From: Streptomyces sp. BK239
Lineage (GTDB): Bacteria; Actinomycetota; Actinomycetes; Streptomycetales; Streptomycetaceae
Direction: 5' to 3'
Assembly (NCBI RefSeq): GCF_004217285.1
Contig: NZ_SHKS01000002.1
Span: 558,001 to 622,000 of the forward strand
DNA length: 64,000 bases
The notes below the pieces were generated by a model. It worked only from the letters and a program-made list of their open reading frames with translations. It was not told the DNA's origin and ran no database searches. The position numbers and the translations under genes were made by a program. The stretch's first letter is position 1; every line of letters starts with the position of its first letter. Shown here in pieces: positions 39,214 to 48,146 of this stretch.

Positions 39214-42021
39214 GTGTCCACGAAACCGGTGGACGCGCCCGCCCGGCCGCCCGGGGCGGCCTCACCGGTCCGCCGGGGCCGGCGGGGCTTCGCCGACAGA
39301 TGGCCTTTCCAGCGCAAGCTCAACGTCCTCGTCGGCGTACCGATGACGGTGATCGCACTGCTGCTGACGTACCTCGTCGTGAACCTGGTCGAGGAGTCCG
39401 ACCGCGCCGAGTCGGCGGCCCGGCTGGTCCGGGACAGCGCCGAGGTGGCCCGACTCGTCACCGACCTACAGGCGGAGCACCAGCAGGCCATCCTGCTCTC
39501 GGTGCGGCACGAGGCGTCGTTCGACGGCGGCACCCCCTCCACCAGCGCCTACCGGGTCGCCCAACTCGCCGTAGACTCACAGGTGCAGAAGGTGCGCGAC
39601 ACGTTCGGCGGGCGGCTGCCGGCCGGCGAGGCACAGGCGCTCAGGGAGATCGAGGGCCTGGCCGGCCTGCGCGACACCATCGAGCAGGGCTTCCTCCCCG
39701 CCGACAACATCGACCCCGCGTACACGGGCGCCGCCGACGGCCTCATCGACGGACTCGGCCTGGACCGCAGCTCCGACCTCGCGACGACCTTCACCGGCAA
39801 CCTGCTCGACTCGCTGTTGCGCGCCGACGCCGCGCACGGCGCCTTCGAGACCGGTGTCTTCTCCGCCCGTACCGGCGACAGCAACGCCCTCATCGAGTTC
39901 ATGAACGCGGTGGGCTCCGCCGAGTCGTACGCCTACCAGTCCGGGCGGTTCGCCCGGTTCGCCACCGAGGCGCAGACCGACGAGCTCGGCGGCGTCGAGC
40001 ACAACTCCTCGATGGCCGCGATCGGCCGGCACTACGCCGAACTGGCCGTCGACCCCAGCGTGTTGCAGGCCGGCTCCAAGGACGAGCTGCGCGCGGCGTT
40101 CCGGGAGGCGCTCGACTCCTACCACCTCTACAACCAGCAGGCCTCGACGCGGGTCGAGATCACCGGCTCGCTCATCGGCCAGATCGCCGACCGGGCCGAC
40201 GACGCGTCGACCAGCGCCCAGTGGCGTGCCGGTCTGCTGCTCAGCCTGGCGCTGCTCGGCTTCGCCCTGTGGATCGCCCTCGCGGTCCTGGTGCGCCGTA
40301 GCGTGATCCGCCCGGTGCTGGCCCTGACGGGGGCCGCTCAGGAGGTCGCCGACGTCGCCGGGCGCGAGCTCGCGCGGGTGGCGGACGACGACGCCGAGGA
40401 AAGCGGGCCGCCCCGTCTGCGCGAGCTGCCGGTCACCGCGGACGACGAGATCGGCGAACTCGCCGAGGCCTTCAACAACGTTCAGACCACGGCGGCCGCG
40501 CTACTTGAGCGCCAGGTGCTCAGCCGGCGCAACGTGGCGGAGATGTTCGGCAACGTGGGCCGCCGCGTCAGTAACCTGACGACGCGTCAACTCGCGCTGA
40601 TCGACGCGGTGGAGCGTGGCGAGACCGACCCCGCGCTGCTCGAACGGCTCTACTCCATCGACCACATCGCCGTCCGGTTGCGCCGCAACGCCGACAGTCT
40701 GATGCTGCTGGCCGGCATCCGCGAGGCCGTCCTGGACTCCGGCCCCAGCGCGCTGACCAACGTGGTGCGTGCGGCGCTCGGCCAGATCGAGGGCTTCCAG
40801 CGGGTACGGCTGCACGCCGGGACCGAGGTCATGGTGGAGCCCGACGTCATCGGCGACCTGACGCTGATGGTCGCCGAACTCCTGGAGAACGCCGTGTCGT
40901 TCTCGCCTGAGGGCAGCCCCGTCGAGGTGGCCGTCGACTCCGTCGACGGCGGTGCGACGATCACCGTGGCCGACCACGGTCTGGGCATGAGCGCGGAGCG
41001 CCTGGCCGAGGAGAACGCCCGTCTGGTGCGCCGCGAGCGCCTCGACGTGGTGCCGACGAAGGTGCTCGGCCTGTTCGTGGTGGGCGCGCTGGCGCGCCGC
41101 TGGGACATCGCCGTCACCCTCTCCCGCACGCCCGGCGGTGGTGTGACGGCGGAAGCGGTGATCCCCTCCGCCCTGCTGCTGACTCCGAGCGGCACGAGCG
41201 ACGCCGGGACCGCGCGAGCGCTCACGGGGGCGGACCCGGACGCGGAGGCGTACGGTTCGCTTCCCGCGCCCTCGGCGCCCGCGTCCGGCCCCTCCCGTGC
41301 CCTCTCCGTCCCGGCCTGGGCCGCCGACGACGGTGAGCCGGCCCCGCTCCCCCGCCGCGTCCCCCGGCGCGACCCGGCGTCGGCCGACGAGACGCGGCCC
41401 CCGCACCCGGCCCACGCGAGGACGTCCGACCCGGATCTCCCCGACGGCACCGGAACGCACGGCGAGGAACAGGTCCCGGCCCCCACCGAAGCCCACGAAG
41501 GCGCGCCCGCCCCCGCCCACACCGGCACCGCGACCCACCAGGCCGCCCCGGCCCCCCGCACCGAGGCTCCCCGGACCGCCCGCCCCCAGGCCGACCACAC
41601 CGCCCCGGCCGCCGCCACCGCCTCCACCGAGGCCCGCGACCCCGCCCCGGTCCCCCACCCCCGTACCGAGGGCGGCACCTCCGGCCGTCCCGTCCGGGCC
41701 GACCGCCCGGCGGAACCCCAGCCCGACGGCCCCCGCCCGCTGCGCCGCAGGGTCCGCGGCGCCACGCTGCGCACGACCGCCGACGCCGCCCAGCAGGCCG
41801 CGCGCGGCCCCGCACGGCCCGCGGACGCGGACGCCGTCCGCAGCGCGCTGGAGGAGTTCGAGGCGGCCGTGGAACGCGCCCACCGCGACACCGGCGAGCA
41901 CCCCCGCCCCGCGGTCCCCGCCGCCATCCCCGTCACCGAAGACACGCAAGACACCCAGGACACCGACCACCGGAACCCCGCGCACCGCCAGAACCACCTT
42001 CCGGAAGGAGCCGAGCAGTGA
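39214..42021 (+). CDS. cvnA: Conservon 2 sensor kinase-like protein CvnA
   Basis: GTG 39214 preceded by AAGGAGG decides the start; the product is 935 residues. TM1 is at about 38-60, a nitrate-sensing-like extracellular domain at about 65-330, TM2 at about 337-360, then a HAMP region (DDEIGELAEAFNNVQTTAAAL) and HATPase motifs (MVAELLENAVSFSP near 551, DHGLGMS near 590). The last 300 residues are Pro/Ala/Glu-rich and disordered. It differs widely from conservon 1 CvnA, so the two probably sense different signals. It overlaps cvnB by 4 bp. Confidence 0.93.
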   Translation: MSTKPVDAPARPPGAASPVRRGRRGFADRWPFQRKLNVLVGVPMTVIALLLTYLVVNLVEESDRAESAARLVRDSAEVARLVTDLQAEHQQAILLSVRHEASFDGGTPSTSAYRVAQLAVDSQVQKVRDTFGGRLPAGEAQALREIEGLAGLRDTIEQGFLPADNIDPAYTGAADGLIDGLGLDRSSDLATTFTGNLLDSLLRADAAHGAFETGVFSARTGDSNALIEFMNAVGSAESYAYQSGRFARFATEAQTDELGGVEHNSSMAAIGRHYAELAVDPSVLQAGSKDELRAAFREALDSYHLYNQQASTRVEITGSLIGQIADRADDASTSAQWRAGLLLSLALLGFALWIALAVLVRRSVIRPVLALTGAAQEVADVAGRELARVADDDAEESGPPRLRELPVTADDEIGELAEAFNNVQTTAAALLERQVLSRRNVAEMFGNVGRRVSNLTTRQLALIDAVERGETDPALLERLYSIDHIAVRLRRNADSLMLLAGIREAVLDSGPSALTNVVRAALGQIEGFQRVRLHAGTEVMVEPDVIGDLTLMVAELLENAVSFSPEGSPVEVAVDSVDGGATITVADHGLGMSAERLAEENARLVRRERLDVVPTKVLGLFVVGALARRWDIAVTLSRTPGGGVTAEAVIPSALLLTPSGTSDAGTARALTGADPDAEAYGSLPAPSAPASGPSRALSVPAWAADDGEPAPLPRRVPRRDPASADETRPPHPAHARTSDPDLPDGTGTHGEEQVPAPTEAHEGAPAPAHTGTATHQAAPAPRTEAPRTARPQADHTAPAAATASTEARDPAPVPHPRTEGGTSGRPVRADRPAEPQPDGPRPLRRRVRGATLRTTADAAQQAARGPARPADADAVRSALEEFEAAVERAHRDTGEHPRPAVPAAIPVTEDTQDTQDTDHRNPAHRQNHLPEGAEQ

Positions 42022-42494
42022 GCACGTCGACAGGTGAGACTCCCCCGGGAGACGCCACGCCGACCGATCTGCGGGCCGCCGCAGCCGACTTCACCTGGCT
42101 GCTCAACCGATTCGCCACCGAGACCGCCGGGGTGGTGGACGCCATCGCGGTGTCCTCCGACGGCCTGCTGATCGCCGTGTCGGAACTGCGCGAGCACGCC
42201 GACTCCGAGCGGCTGGCCGCGATCGTCTCGGGCATCACCAGCCTGGCCGCGGGCGCCTCCGGCAACTACGGCCTGGGCGGTCTGAACAAGGTCATCATCG
42301 ACCTCGAAGGCGGCCACGTCCTGGTCTCCGCGATCGGCAGCGGCGCCGTCCTCGGCGTGGTCACCGACAAGGAGGCCAAGCTGGGCAACATCGCCTACGA
42401 GATGACGGTGTTCGCCAACCGGGCGGGCGCCGCGCTGAGTCCGCAGCTCGTTCTGGAGCTGAAGAACAGCGTCGGCGCCGTCAGGTCGCGCTGA
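42018..42494 (+). CDS. cvnB: Conservon 2 roadblock/LC7 protein CvnB
   Basis: The GTG start overlaps the cvnA stop (GTGA), with GGAAGGAG upstream. The 158-residue protein has a roadblock/LC7 domain (FTWLLNRFATETAGVVDAIAVSSDGLLIAVS, VIIDLEGGHVLVSAIGSGAVLGVV). It is the partner of the following CvnC and CvnD. Confidence 0.92.
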   Translation: MSTSTGETPPGDATPTDLRAAAADFTWLLNRFATETAGVVDAIAVSSDGLLIAVSELREHADSERLAAIVSGITSLAAGASGNYGLGGLNKVIIDLEGGHVLVSAIGSGAVLGVVTDKEAKLGNIAYEMTVFANRAGAALSPQLVLELKNSVGAVRSR

Positions 42495-42543
42495 CCGGCC
42501 GTCGGCGCCCGGCCCGCCGGTCCAGAGAGGAAGCGAAGCAGCG

Positions 42544-42984
42544 ATGGCGGACGGCCGCACCGCGCGCGACGCCGGCGAGGACGGCGCCGCACCGGTCGGT
42601 CCCGCGTCCGCCGTCCGGCCCTTCCTGGTCACCGCCGGGCGGGTCGCGGGCGCGGGCGCGGCGTCGTCCGGGCGGACGATGCCCGTCGAGACCCAGTTGG
42701 TGGCCACCGCCGACGGGCTCGGCGCCCTCGACCGGCTCTGTTTCGAACAGCACGACATCGTCGCCGCCTGCCGGGTGCCGCAGTCGATCGCGGAGATCGC
42801 GGCCCGGCTGCGGCTGCACCTGAACGTCGTGCGGGTCCTCGCCGAGGACCTGCGCGCGGCGGGGCAGCTGTCGGTGCACGTGCCGGACGCCGGCGTCGCC
42901 CACGACGCGTCCGTCCTGCGCAGGCTCATCGATGGCCTCCGTGCCATCCCCGACTCCCGGGGGGTACTCCGTGACTCCGACTGA
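42544..42984 (+). CDS. cvnC: Conservon 2 DUF742 protein CvnC
   Basis: The 146-residue protein starts with a flexible segment, then ASAVRPFLVTAGRV (DUF742 signature) and a winged-helix-like part (IVAACRVPQSIAEIAARLRLHLNVVRVLAEDLRAAG). It starts 49 bp after cvnB behind GAGAGGAAG and overlaps cvnD. Confidence 0.9.
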   Translation: MADGRTARDAGEDGAAPVGPASAVRPFLVTAGRVAGAGAASSGRTMPVETQLVATADGLGALDRLCFEQHDIVAACRVPQSIAEIAARLRLHLNVVRVLAEDLRAAGQLSVHVPDAGVAHDASVLRRLIDGLRAIPDSRGVLRDSD

Positions 42985-43570
42985 ACCACTCGTACGGCAC
43001 ACCGCCGACCAGGCCGCCGTACGGCCCCCGCTGCCGGTGAAGCTGGTGATCGCGGGCGGCTTCGGCGTGGGCAAGACCACCGCCGTCGGCGCGATCTCCG
43101 AGATCGAGCCGCTGACCACCGAGGCGGCCATCACCGAGGTCGCCGCGGGCGTGGACGACCTCAGCCACACCCCGCGCAAGACGACGACCACCGTCGCCAT
43201 GGACTTCGGCTGCATCACCATCGACCCCACCCTGAAGCTGTACCTGTTCGGCACGCCCGGGCAGGAGCGGTTCGGGTTCATGTGGGACGACATCGTGGAG
43301 GGCGCGGTCGGCGGGCTCGTCATCGTCGACACGCGCCGCCTGGACGACTGCTACGCCGCTGTGGACTACTTCGAGCACCGGCGGATCCCGTTCGCCGTGG
43401 CCGTGAACGCCTTCGACGGCCAGGTCGCGCACACGCTGGAGGAGGTCCGCTGGGCGCTCGACGTGTCCGAGGGCGTGCCGGTGCTGGTCTTCGACGCCCG
43501 CGAGCGGGGCTCGGTCCGCGACGCGCTGCTGGTGGTGCTGGAACAGGCGCTGGCGCGGACCCAGGGGTGA
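42971..43570 (+). CDS. cvnD: Conservon 2 small GTPase CvnD
   Basis: GTG 42971 gives 199 residues; GTG 42932 would add 13. It has GGFGVGKTT (P-loop), FGTPGQERFGFMWDDI (G3 region) and VNAFDG in the G4 position. The last gene of conservon 2; the convergent permease gene starts 46 bp beyond it. Confidence 0.93.
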   Translation: MTPTEPLVRHTADQAAVRPPLPVKLVIAGGFGVGKTTAVGAISEIEPLTTEAAITEVAAGVDDLSHTPRKTTTTVAMDFGCITIDPTLKLYLFGTPGQERFGFMWDDIVEGAVGGLVIVDTRRLDDCYAAVDYFEHRRIPFAVAVNAFDGQVAHTLEEVRWALDVSEGVPVLVFDARERGSVRDALLVVLEQALARTQG

Positions 43571-43616
43571 GCGCGCCTCCCCTCGCGGGGCGGTGGCGCG
43601 CCTCCCCTCGCGGGCG

Positions 43617-44294
43617 TCAGGCCTTGGGGTCGCCCCGGCGCACTCCCGGCGACACCGCCACCCGGGCCACCGCCCAGAACACGGCGAGGGTCGCCAGGGC
43701 CATCACGGCGGTCAGACTGGCGCCGCCCACGACCTTCTCGTAGTCGCGCTGGTAGAGGCCGTCGACGATGTAGCGCCCTAGGCCGCCGAGGCTGACGTAC
43801 GCGGCGATGGTGGCGGTGGAGACGATCTGGATGGCGGCGGAGCGCAGGCCGCCGAGGATCAGCGGGAGCGCGACCGGCAGCTCCACCCGGAAGAGGATCC
43901 CGCTCTCCCGCATGCCCATGCCCCGGGCGGCGTCGACCGGGGAGGGGTCGACGGAGCGCACGGCCTCGTACGTCGTGACCAGGATGGGCGGGACGGCGAG
44001 GACGACCAGCGGGATCATCACCGGCAGCATCCCGAAGCCGAGCAGCAGGGTCATCAGCACCAGCAGGCCGAAGGTGGGCAGTGCCCGCCCCGCGGTGGCG
44101 ACCATGGACAGCGCGTTGCCGCCGCGGCCGTAGTGCCCGGTGAGCAGGCCGACCGGCAGTCCGACGGCGGCGGCGAGGGCGAGCGCTTCGAGGGTGTAAC
44201 CGGCGTGCTCCCCCAGGCGGGTGGGGATGCCGTCGTAGCCCTGCCAGTGGGCGCCGTCGCTGAAGAAGGCGTGGATGAAGTTGAGGACGTTCAC
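43617..44294 (-). CDS. Osmoprotectant ABC transporter permease (OpuCD/ProW type)
   Basis: GTG 44294 overlaps the stop of the upstream permease (GTGA). The 225-residue protein has five to six TM helices and the permease EAA loop (EAVRSVDPSPVDAARGMGMRESGILFRVELPVALPLILGG). It pairs with the other permease and CBS-containing ATPase for uptake of quaternary-amine osmoprotectants. Conservon 2 lies immediately downstream on the other strand. Confidence 0.92.
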   Translation of the reverse strand: MNVLNFIHAFFSDGAHWQGYDGIPTRLGEHAGYTLEALALAAAVGLPVGLLTGHYGRGGNALSMVATAGRALPTFGLLVLMTLLLGFGMLPVMIPLVVLAVPPILVTTYEAVRSVDPSPVDAARGMGMRESGILFRVELPVALPLILGGLRSAAIQIVSTATIAAYVSLGGLGRYIVDGLYQRDYEKVVGGASLTAVMALATLAVFWAVARVAVSPGVRRGDPKA

Positions 44295-44965
44295 CGGGTC
44301 GCGACCGCCTTCCGCGGCGTACGGGCGCCGCTCGGCATCCACGGCGTGAGCAGGACGCGCAGGAGCACCAGCAGGCCGTCGGCGAGGATCGCGAGGACGG
44401 CCATGGTGAGCACGGCGTTCCAGGCGAGTTCCGGCCGGTTGTAGATGGTGGCGTCGTGCAGGAGGTTGCCGAGGGCGCCCTGGTTGCCGATGAGGGCGCC
44501 GACGCTGACGAGGCTGATGCTCGACACGGTCGCCACCCGCAGCCCGGCGATGATCGCGGGCACGGCGATCGGCAACTGCACCTGGAGGTAGCGGCGTACG
44601 GGGCCGAAGCCCATGGCGGTGGCGGCGGCGAGCGTCTCCCGCGGCACCGAGCGCACCCCGTCGACGATCGCGGGGACGAGGACGACCAGCGTGTAGACGG
44701 TCAGCGGGATCATCACGGTGAGCTCGGTCTGGCCGGTGTAGTCGATGAGGACGACGAAGAAGGCCAGCGAGGGGATGGCGTACAGCACGGTCGTCACCCA
44801 CAGCACCGGCGGGTACAGCCAGCGCAGCCGCACGCAGAGTTGGGCGAGCGGCAGGGCGAGCAGCAGACCGGCCAGGACGGGCAGCAGGGCCTCGCGCAGA
44901 TGCAGCCCGATGAGACCGGCCCAACTGTGCTGGAGGTCGCTCGGGATGTCGAAGAACCCGTTCAC
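44291..44965 (-). CDS. Osmoprotectant ABC transporter permease (OpuCB/ProW type)
   Basis: GTG 44965 overlaps the ATPase stop (GTGA). The 224-residue protein has several TM helices and the EAA-like loop (DGVRSVPRETLAAATAMGFGPVRRYLQVQLPIAVPAIIAG). It forms the membrane channel with the following permease. Confidence 0.92.
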   Translation of the reverse strand: MNGFFDIPSDLQHSWAGLIGLHLREALLPVLAGLLLALPLAQLCVRLRWLYPPVLWVTTVLYAIPSLAFFVVLIDYTGQTELTVMIPLTVYTLVVLVPAIVDGVRSVPRETLAAATAMGFGPVRRYLQVQLPIAVPAIIAGLRVATVSSISLVSVGALIGNQGALGNLLHDATIYNRPELAWNAVLTMAVLAILADGLLVLLRVLLTPWMPSGARTPRKAVATR

Positions 44966-46101
44966 CGGACGGCCTTCACCGCGGTCTCGGCCGCCTCGTC
45001 GCGGCCTTCGGCGTGGGCGCCGCGGATCGCCTCGCCGATGCTCTGCTGGGAGACGACGCCGGCCGCCCGGCCCTCCTCGTCGACGGCGACGGCCCAGCCG
45101 GTGGGCGAGAGCACGGCGCAGTCCAGCGCGGCCCGCAGCGAGTCGGTGCCGGCGGTGAACGGCCTGCCGCAGGAGAGCAGCCGGGCGGGGTCGATCCGCC
45201 CGGCCGTCAACTCGTCCGGCTCGCCCCAGCCCAGCGGCTTGCCCTCGACGTCGGTGACGAGGAGGTAGGGGGCGCCGGCGCGGGCGGCGATCTGCTCGGC
45301 GCTCGCGTCGACGGCGACGATCGGCGTGGTGAGCAGGTCGAGTCCGGCGCAGGTGAAGAAGGACAGGCGCCGCACGCCGCGGTCGGCGCCGAGGAAGTCC
45401 TCGACGAACTCGTCGGCCGGATGGCTCAACAGCTCGGCGGGCGGCGCGAACTGGGCGAGCCGGCCGCCGGTGCGCAGCACCGCCACCATGGTGCCGATCT
45501 TCACCGCCTCGTCGATGTCGTGCGTGACGAAGACGATCGTCTTGCCCAACTCGTCCTGCAAGCGCAGGAGTTCGTCCTGGAGTCCCTTGCGGACGACGGG
45601 GTCGACGGCGGAGAACGGCTCGTCCATCAGCAGGACCGGCGGATCGGCGGCGAGCGCCCGTGCGACGCCCACGCGTTGCTGCTGGCCGCCGGAGAGCTGG
45701 TAGGGGTACCGCTTGGCGAGCGAGGCGTCGAGACCGACCCGCTCCATCAACTCCCGCGCCCGCGAGCGGGACTTGTCCTTGCTCCAGCCGAGCAGGCGGG
45801 GCACGGTGGCGATGTTGTCGACGATCGTGCGGTGCTGGAAGAGACCGGCGTTCTGGATGACGTATCCCATGGACCGGCGCAGGGTTTCGACGGGTTGCCG
45901 CTGGATGTCCTCGCCGTCGAGGAGGATGGCGCCCTCGGTGGGCTCGACCATCCGGTTGATCATGCGCAGGGTCGTCGTCTTGCCGCATCCGGAGGGGCCG
46001 ACAAGGACGGTGATGGAGCGGTCCGGTATGTCGAGGGAGAGCCGGTCGACCGCCACGGTGCCGTCCGGGTATCGCTTCGTGACTGAATCTATCCGTATCA
46101 A
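44962..46101 (-). CDS. Osmoprotectant ABC transporter ATPase with CBS domains (OpuCA type)
   Basis: The TTG start at 46101 gives 379 residues. The nucleotide-binding domain has Walker A GPSGCGKTT, signature LSGGQQQRVG, Walker B VLLMDEPFSAVD and H-loop VFVTHD. The C-terminal half (about 250-370) holds two CBS repeats (VAVDASAEQI, GVVSQQSIGEAI), which sense ionic strength or cyclic di-AMP in OpuA/OpuC. First gene of a three-gene operon. Confidence 0.93.
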   Translation of the reverse strand: MIRIDSVTKRYPDGTVAVDRLSLDIPDRSITVLVGPSGCGKTTTLRMINRMVEPTEGAILLDGEDIQRQPVETLRRSMGYVIQNAGLFQHRTIVDNIATVPRLLGWSKDKSRSRARELMERVGLDASLAKRYPYQLSGGQQQRVGVARALAADPPVLLMDEPFSAVDPVVRKGLQDELLRLQDELGKTIVFVTHDIDEAVKIGTMVAVLRTGGRLAQFAPPAELLSHPADEFVEDFLGADRGVRRLSFFTCAGLDLLTTPIVAVDASAEQIAARAGAPYLLVTDVEGKPLGWGEPDELTAGRIDPARLLSCGRPFTAGTDSLRAALDCAVLSPTGWAVAVDEEGRAAGVVSQQSIGEAIRGAHAEGRDEAAETAVKAVR

Positions 46102-46129
46102 AACGCCGAATGCCCTTCGGGTCTGACAG

Positions 46130-46173
46130 TCTCCGCCCGCTCTCGACCTTTTGAGGTCGGGCCGTTGCGGAGA
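46130..46173. terminator. Nested hairpin between FMN-binding gene and ABC operon
   Basis: The outer arms TCTCCGC/GCGGAGA and the inner perfect CGACCT-TTTG-AGGTCG stem form a two-tier hairpin. It probably ends the FMN-binding protein transcript before the ABC operon; it could also shape the ABC leader. Confidence 0.5.
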
Positions 46174-46218
46174 GAGTCTAGACCTGTCGTTTTTCGGCAG
46201 GGCGCGGGGCCGCGGCCG

Positions 46219-46650
46219 TCAGGAGGTCCGCGCGTCGATGGCGGCCTGGAGGGACTTCTTGTAGCCCTCGCTGGTCACCGTCGCCCCTGACACCGTGTCG
46301 ATGTCCGCGCTCTGCGCCTGAAGCGTCCCCGCGATCAGCCTCGGCACCGCGGCCGTCGTCTGCGGGTGGTCGGGCTGCTTCAGCATCCTGACGGCCGTGA
46401 TCCGGCCGCCCTCGTAGGTCACCTCGACCTGCACGTCCCCCTTGTCGGTGCTCACGACCGTGCCCTTGACGACGACGGACGAGCCGGACGCGGAGCCGGA
46501 CGCGGGCCCGGCGGCGGAACCGGCCGGCGAAGTCGTCTGCGCCGGCGCCGCGACCGCGCCGGACGACGGCACCCCCGAGGACGGCTCGTAACGCCACACC
46601 GGGATGAGCCCGGCGATGCTCAGGACCAGGACAGGCAGTGCTCGCTTCAC
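46219..46650 (-). CDS. Secreted FMN-binding domain protein
   Basis: The 143-residue product has an N-terminal signal or anchor segment (LPVLVLSIAGLIPVW), a Ser/Ala/Gly linker and an FMN-binding domain. Ser121-Gly-Ala-Thr-Val-Thr126 matches the flavinylation motif modified by ApbE, so FMN is probably attached to a Thr outside the membrane. It follows the flavocytochrome-like reductase gene by 10 bp and is in the same operon. No apbE gene is in the window. Confidence 0.87.
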   Translation of the reverse strand: MKRALPVLVLSIAGLIPVWRYEPSSGVPSSGAVAAPAQTTSPAGSAAGPASGSASGSSVVVKGTVVSTDKGDVQVEVTYEGGRITAVRMLKQPDHPQTTAAVPRLIAGTLQAQSADIDTVSGATVTSEGYKKSLQAAIDARTS

Positions 46651-46660
46651 GGTCTTCCTC

Positions 46661-47998
46661 TCATCCCGCCAGGCTGAAACGCTCGAAGTGGACCTGCGTC
46701 CGGGGCACGTCCAGCGCGCGCAGGCTGCCCAGCACGGCGTTCATCATCGGCGGCGGTCCGCACAGGAACACGTCCCGCTCGGCGATGTCCGGCACCAGCC
46801 GGACCAGCTCGCCCGGGGCCAGCCTGTCGGGGACGGGCGGGCCGGTCACGAGGTGCAGCTCGGCGCCCTTGGCGTGGGCGAGGTCGCGCAGCTCGTCGTG
46901 GAGGACGGCGTCCCGGTCGGCACCCACGCGGTAGATCACGACGGCGTGGCCGTGCAGTTCCTCCAGCAGCGCCCGGATGGGCGTGACCCCGACGCCGCCG
47001 GCGATGAGGACGGCCTCCGGCCGGGTGCGGTGCATCGCGGTGAAGGCGCCGTAGGGGCCCTCGGCGAAGACGCGGGTGCCGGGCTGGAGGTGACGCAGCC
47101 CGGCGGAGCCGTCGCCGGCGGCCTTGACGGTCAGGCGCAGGGTGCGCCCGTCGGGCGCCGCCGACAGCGAGAACGGGTTGGCCTGCCACCAGCGGTCCTT
47201 GGTGAGGAACCGCCACAGGAAGAACTGCCCCGCGCGGGCCGGCAGCCGGTCCAGGTCACGTCCGGTGACGTAGACGGAGACGACGTCGTCCGACTCGGGG
47301 ACGACCGCCTCGACGCGCAGCCGGTGACGCCGGTTGCGCCACAGCGGCAGGACGATCCGGCCGGCGAACACCGAGCCGAGGGCGACGCCCCACACGCCGT
47401 ACCAGTACGCCGTCGCGGCGGACGAGGCGGTGAAGGTGGTGCCGGCGGCGACCTGGTGGGTGAAGGCGAGCACCACGGCGACATAGGCGTACAGGTGGAC
47501 GAAGTGCCAGGTCTCGTAGGCCAGTCGGCGGCGGGCCCAGCGGGCGGAGGCCCCGCCGACGACCAGCAGGAGGCCCGTCGCCACGACCGCGCGGAAGACG
47601 CCCTCGACGGTCTCGGCGAGGTCGACCACCTGGCTGACCGGGTCCAGGGAGGACGACTCGGCGTAGCCGAAGGCGATGAACACGACATGCCCGACGAGCG
47701 TCCACAGCAGGCCGAAGCCCGTCCAGCGGTGCCAGTTCGTCAGCCGGTCCATGCCGATGCGGCGGTCCAGCCAGGGGAGCCGGGCGACCAGCAGCAACTG
47801 GAACGCCATCAGCAGCGCGGCGTACAGACCTGCGAACCGGCCCACCACGACGAGGGCGTTGGAGGCGAAGCCCGCCTGGACGGCGAAGAGGGTCACGACG
47901 GCCGCGTTGGCGGCCAGCACGGCGTACAGACCGGTGCGGGCCACGGCCCGGGGCCGTATCGTCGCGGTGCGCGCGGGAGGCGACTGGACGGTCGTCAC
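46661..47998 (-). CDS. Membrane ferric-reductase-like flavocytochrome
   Basis: GTG 47998, with GAGGAG upstream, gives 445 residues. Residues about 20-220 contain six TM helices with paired histidines (WHRWTGFGLLWTLVGH and WHFVHLYAYVAVVLAFTH) that fit two haem b ligand pairs, as in ferric reductases and NADPH oxidases. Residues about 225-445 are an FAD/NAD(P)H reductase (RAGQFFLWRF, NPFSLSAAPDG, GGVGVTPIRALLE, CGPPPMMNAV). It would carry electrons from cytosolic NAD(P)H to the outside, probably to the FMN-binding protein. Confidence 0.9.
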   Translation of the reverse strand: MTTVQSPPARTATIRPRAVARTGLYAVLAANAAVVTLFAVQAGFASNALVVVGRFAGLYAALLMAFQLLLVARLPWLDRRIGMDRLTNWHRWTGFGLLWTLVGHVVFIAFGYAESSSLDPVSQVVDLAETVEGVFRAVVATGLLLVVGGASARWARRRLAYETWHFVHLYAYVAVVLAFTHQVAAGTTFTASSAATAYWYGVWGVALGSVFAGRIVLPLWRNRRHRLRVEAVVPESDDVVSVYVTGRDLDRLPARAGQFFLWRFLTKDRWWQANPFSLSAAPDGRTLRLTVKAAGDGSAGLRHLQPGTRVFAEGPYGAFTAMHRTRPEAVLIAGGVGVTPIRALLEELHGHAVVIYRVGADRDAVLHDELRDLAHAKGAELHLVTGPPVPDRLAPGELVRLVPDIAERDVFLCGPPPMMNAVLGSLRALDVPRTQVHFERFSLAG

Positions 47999-48146
47999 GG
48001 ACGGGAACTCCTCGGCCTCAGGGGCCCTGGGGGGCCTCAGGACACCGAGCCTGGCCGCCGGAGCTGTCGATCTCCTGTCGTACAACTTTCAAGTGTGTAT
48101 CGATCTGCGCACGGGTGCGGAACCGGGCTCCGGTCCGGCCGGTTCG

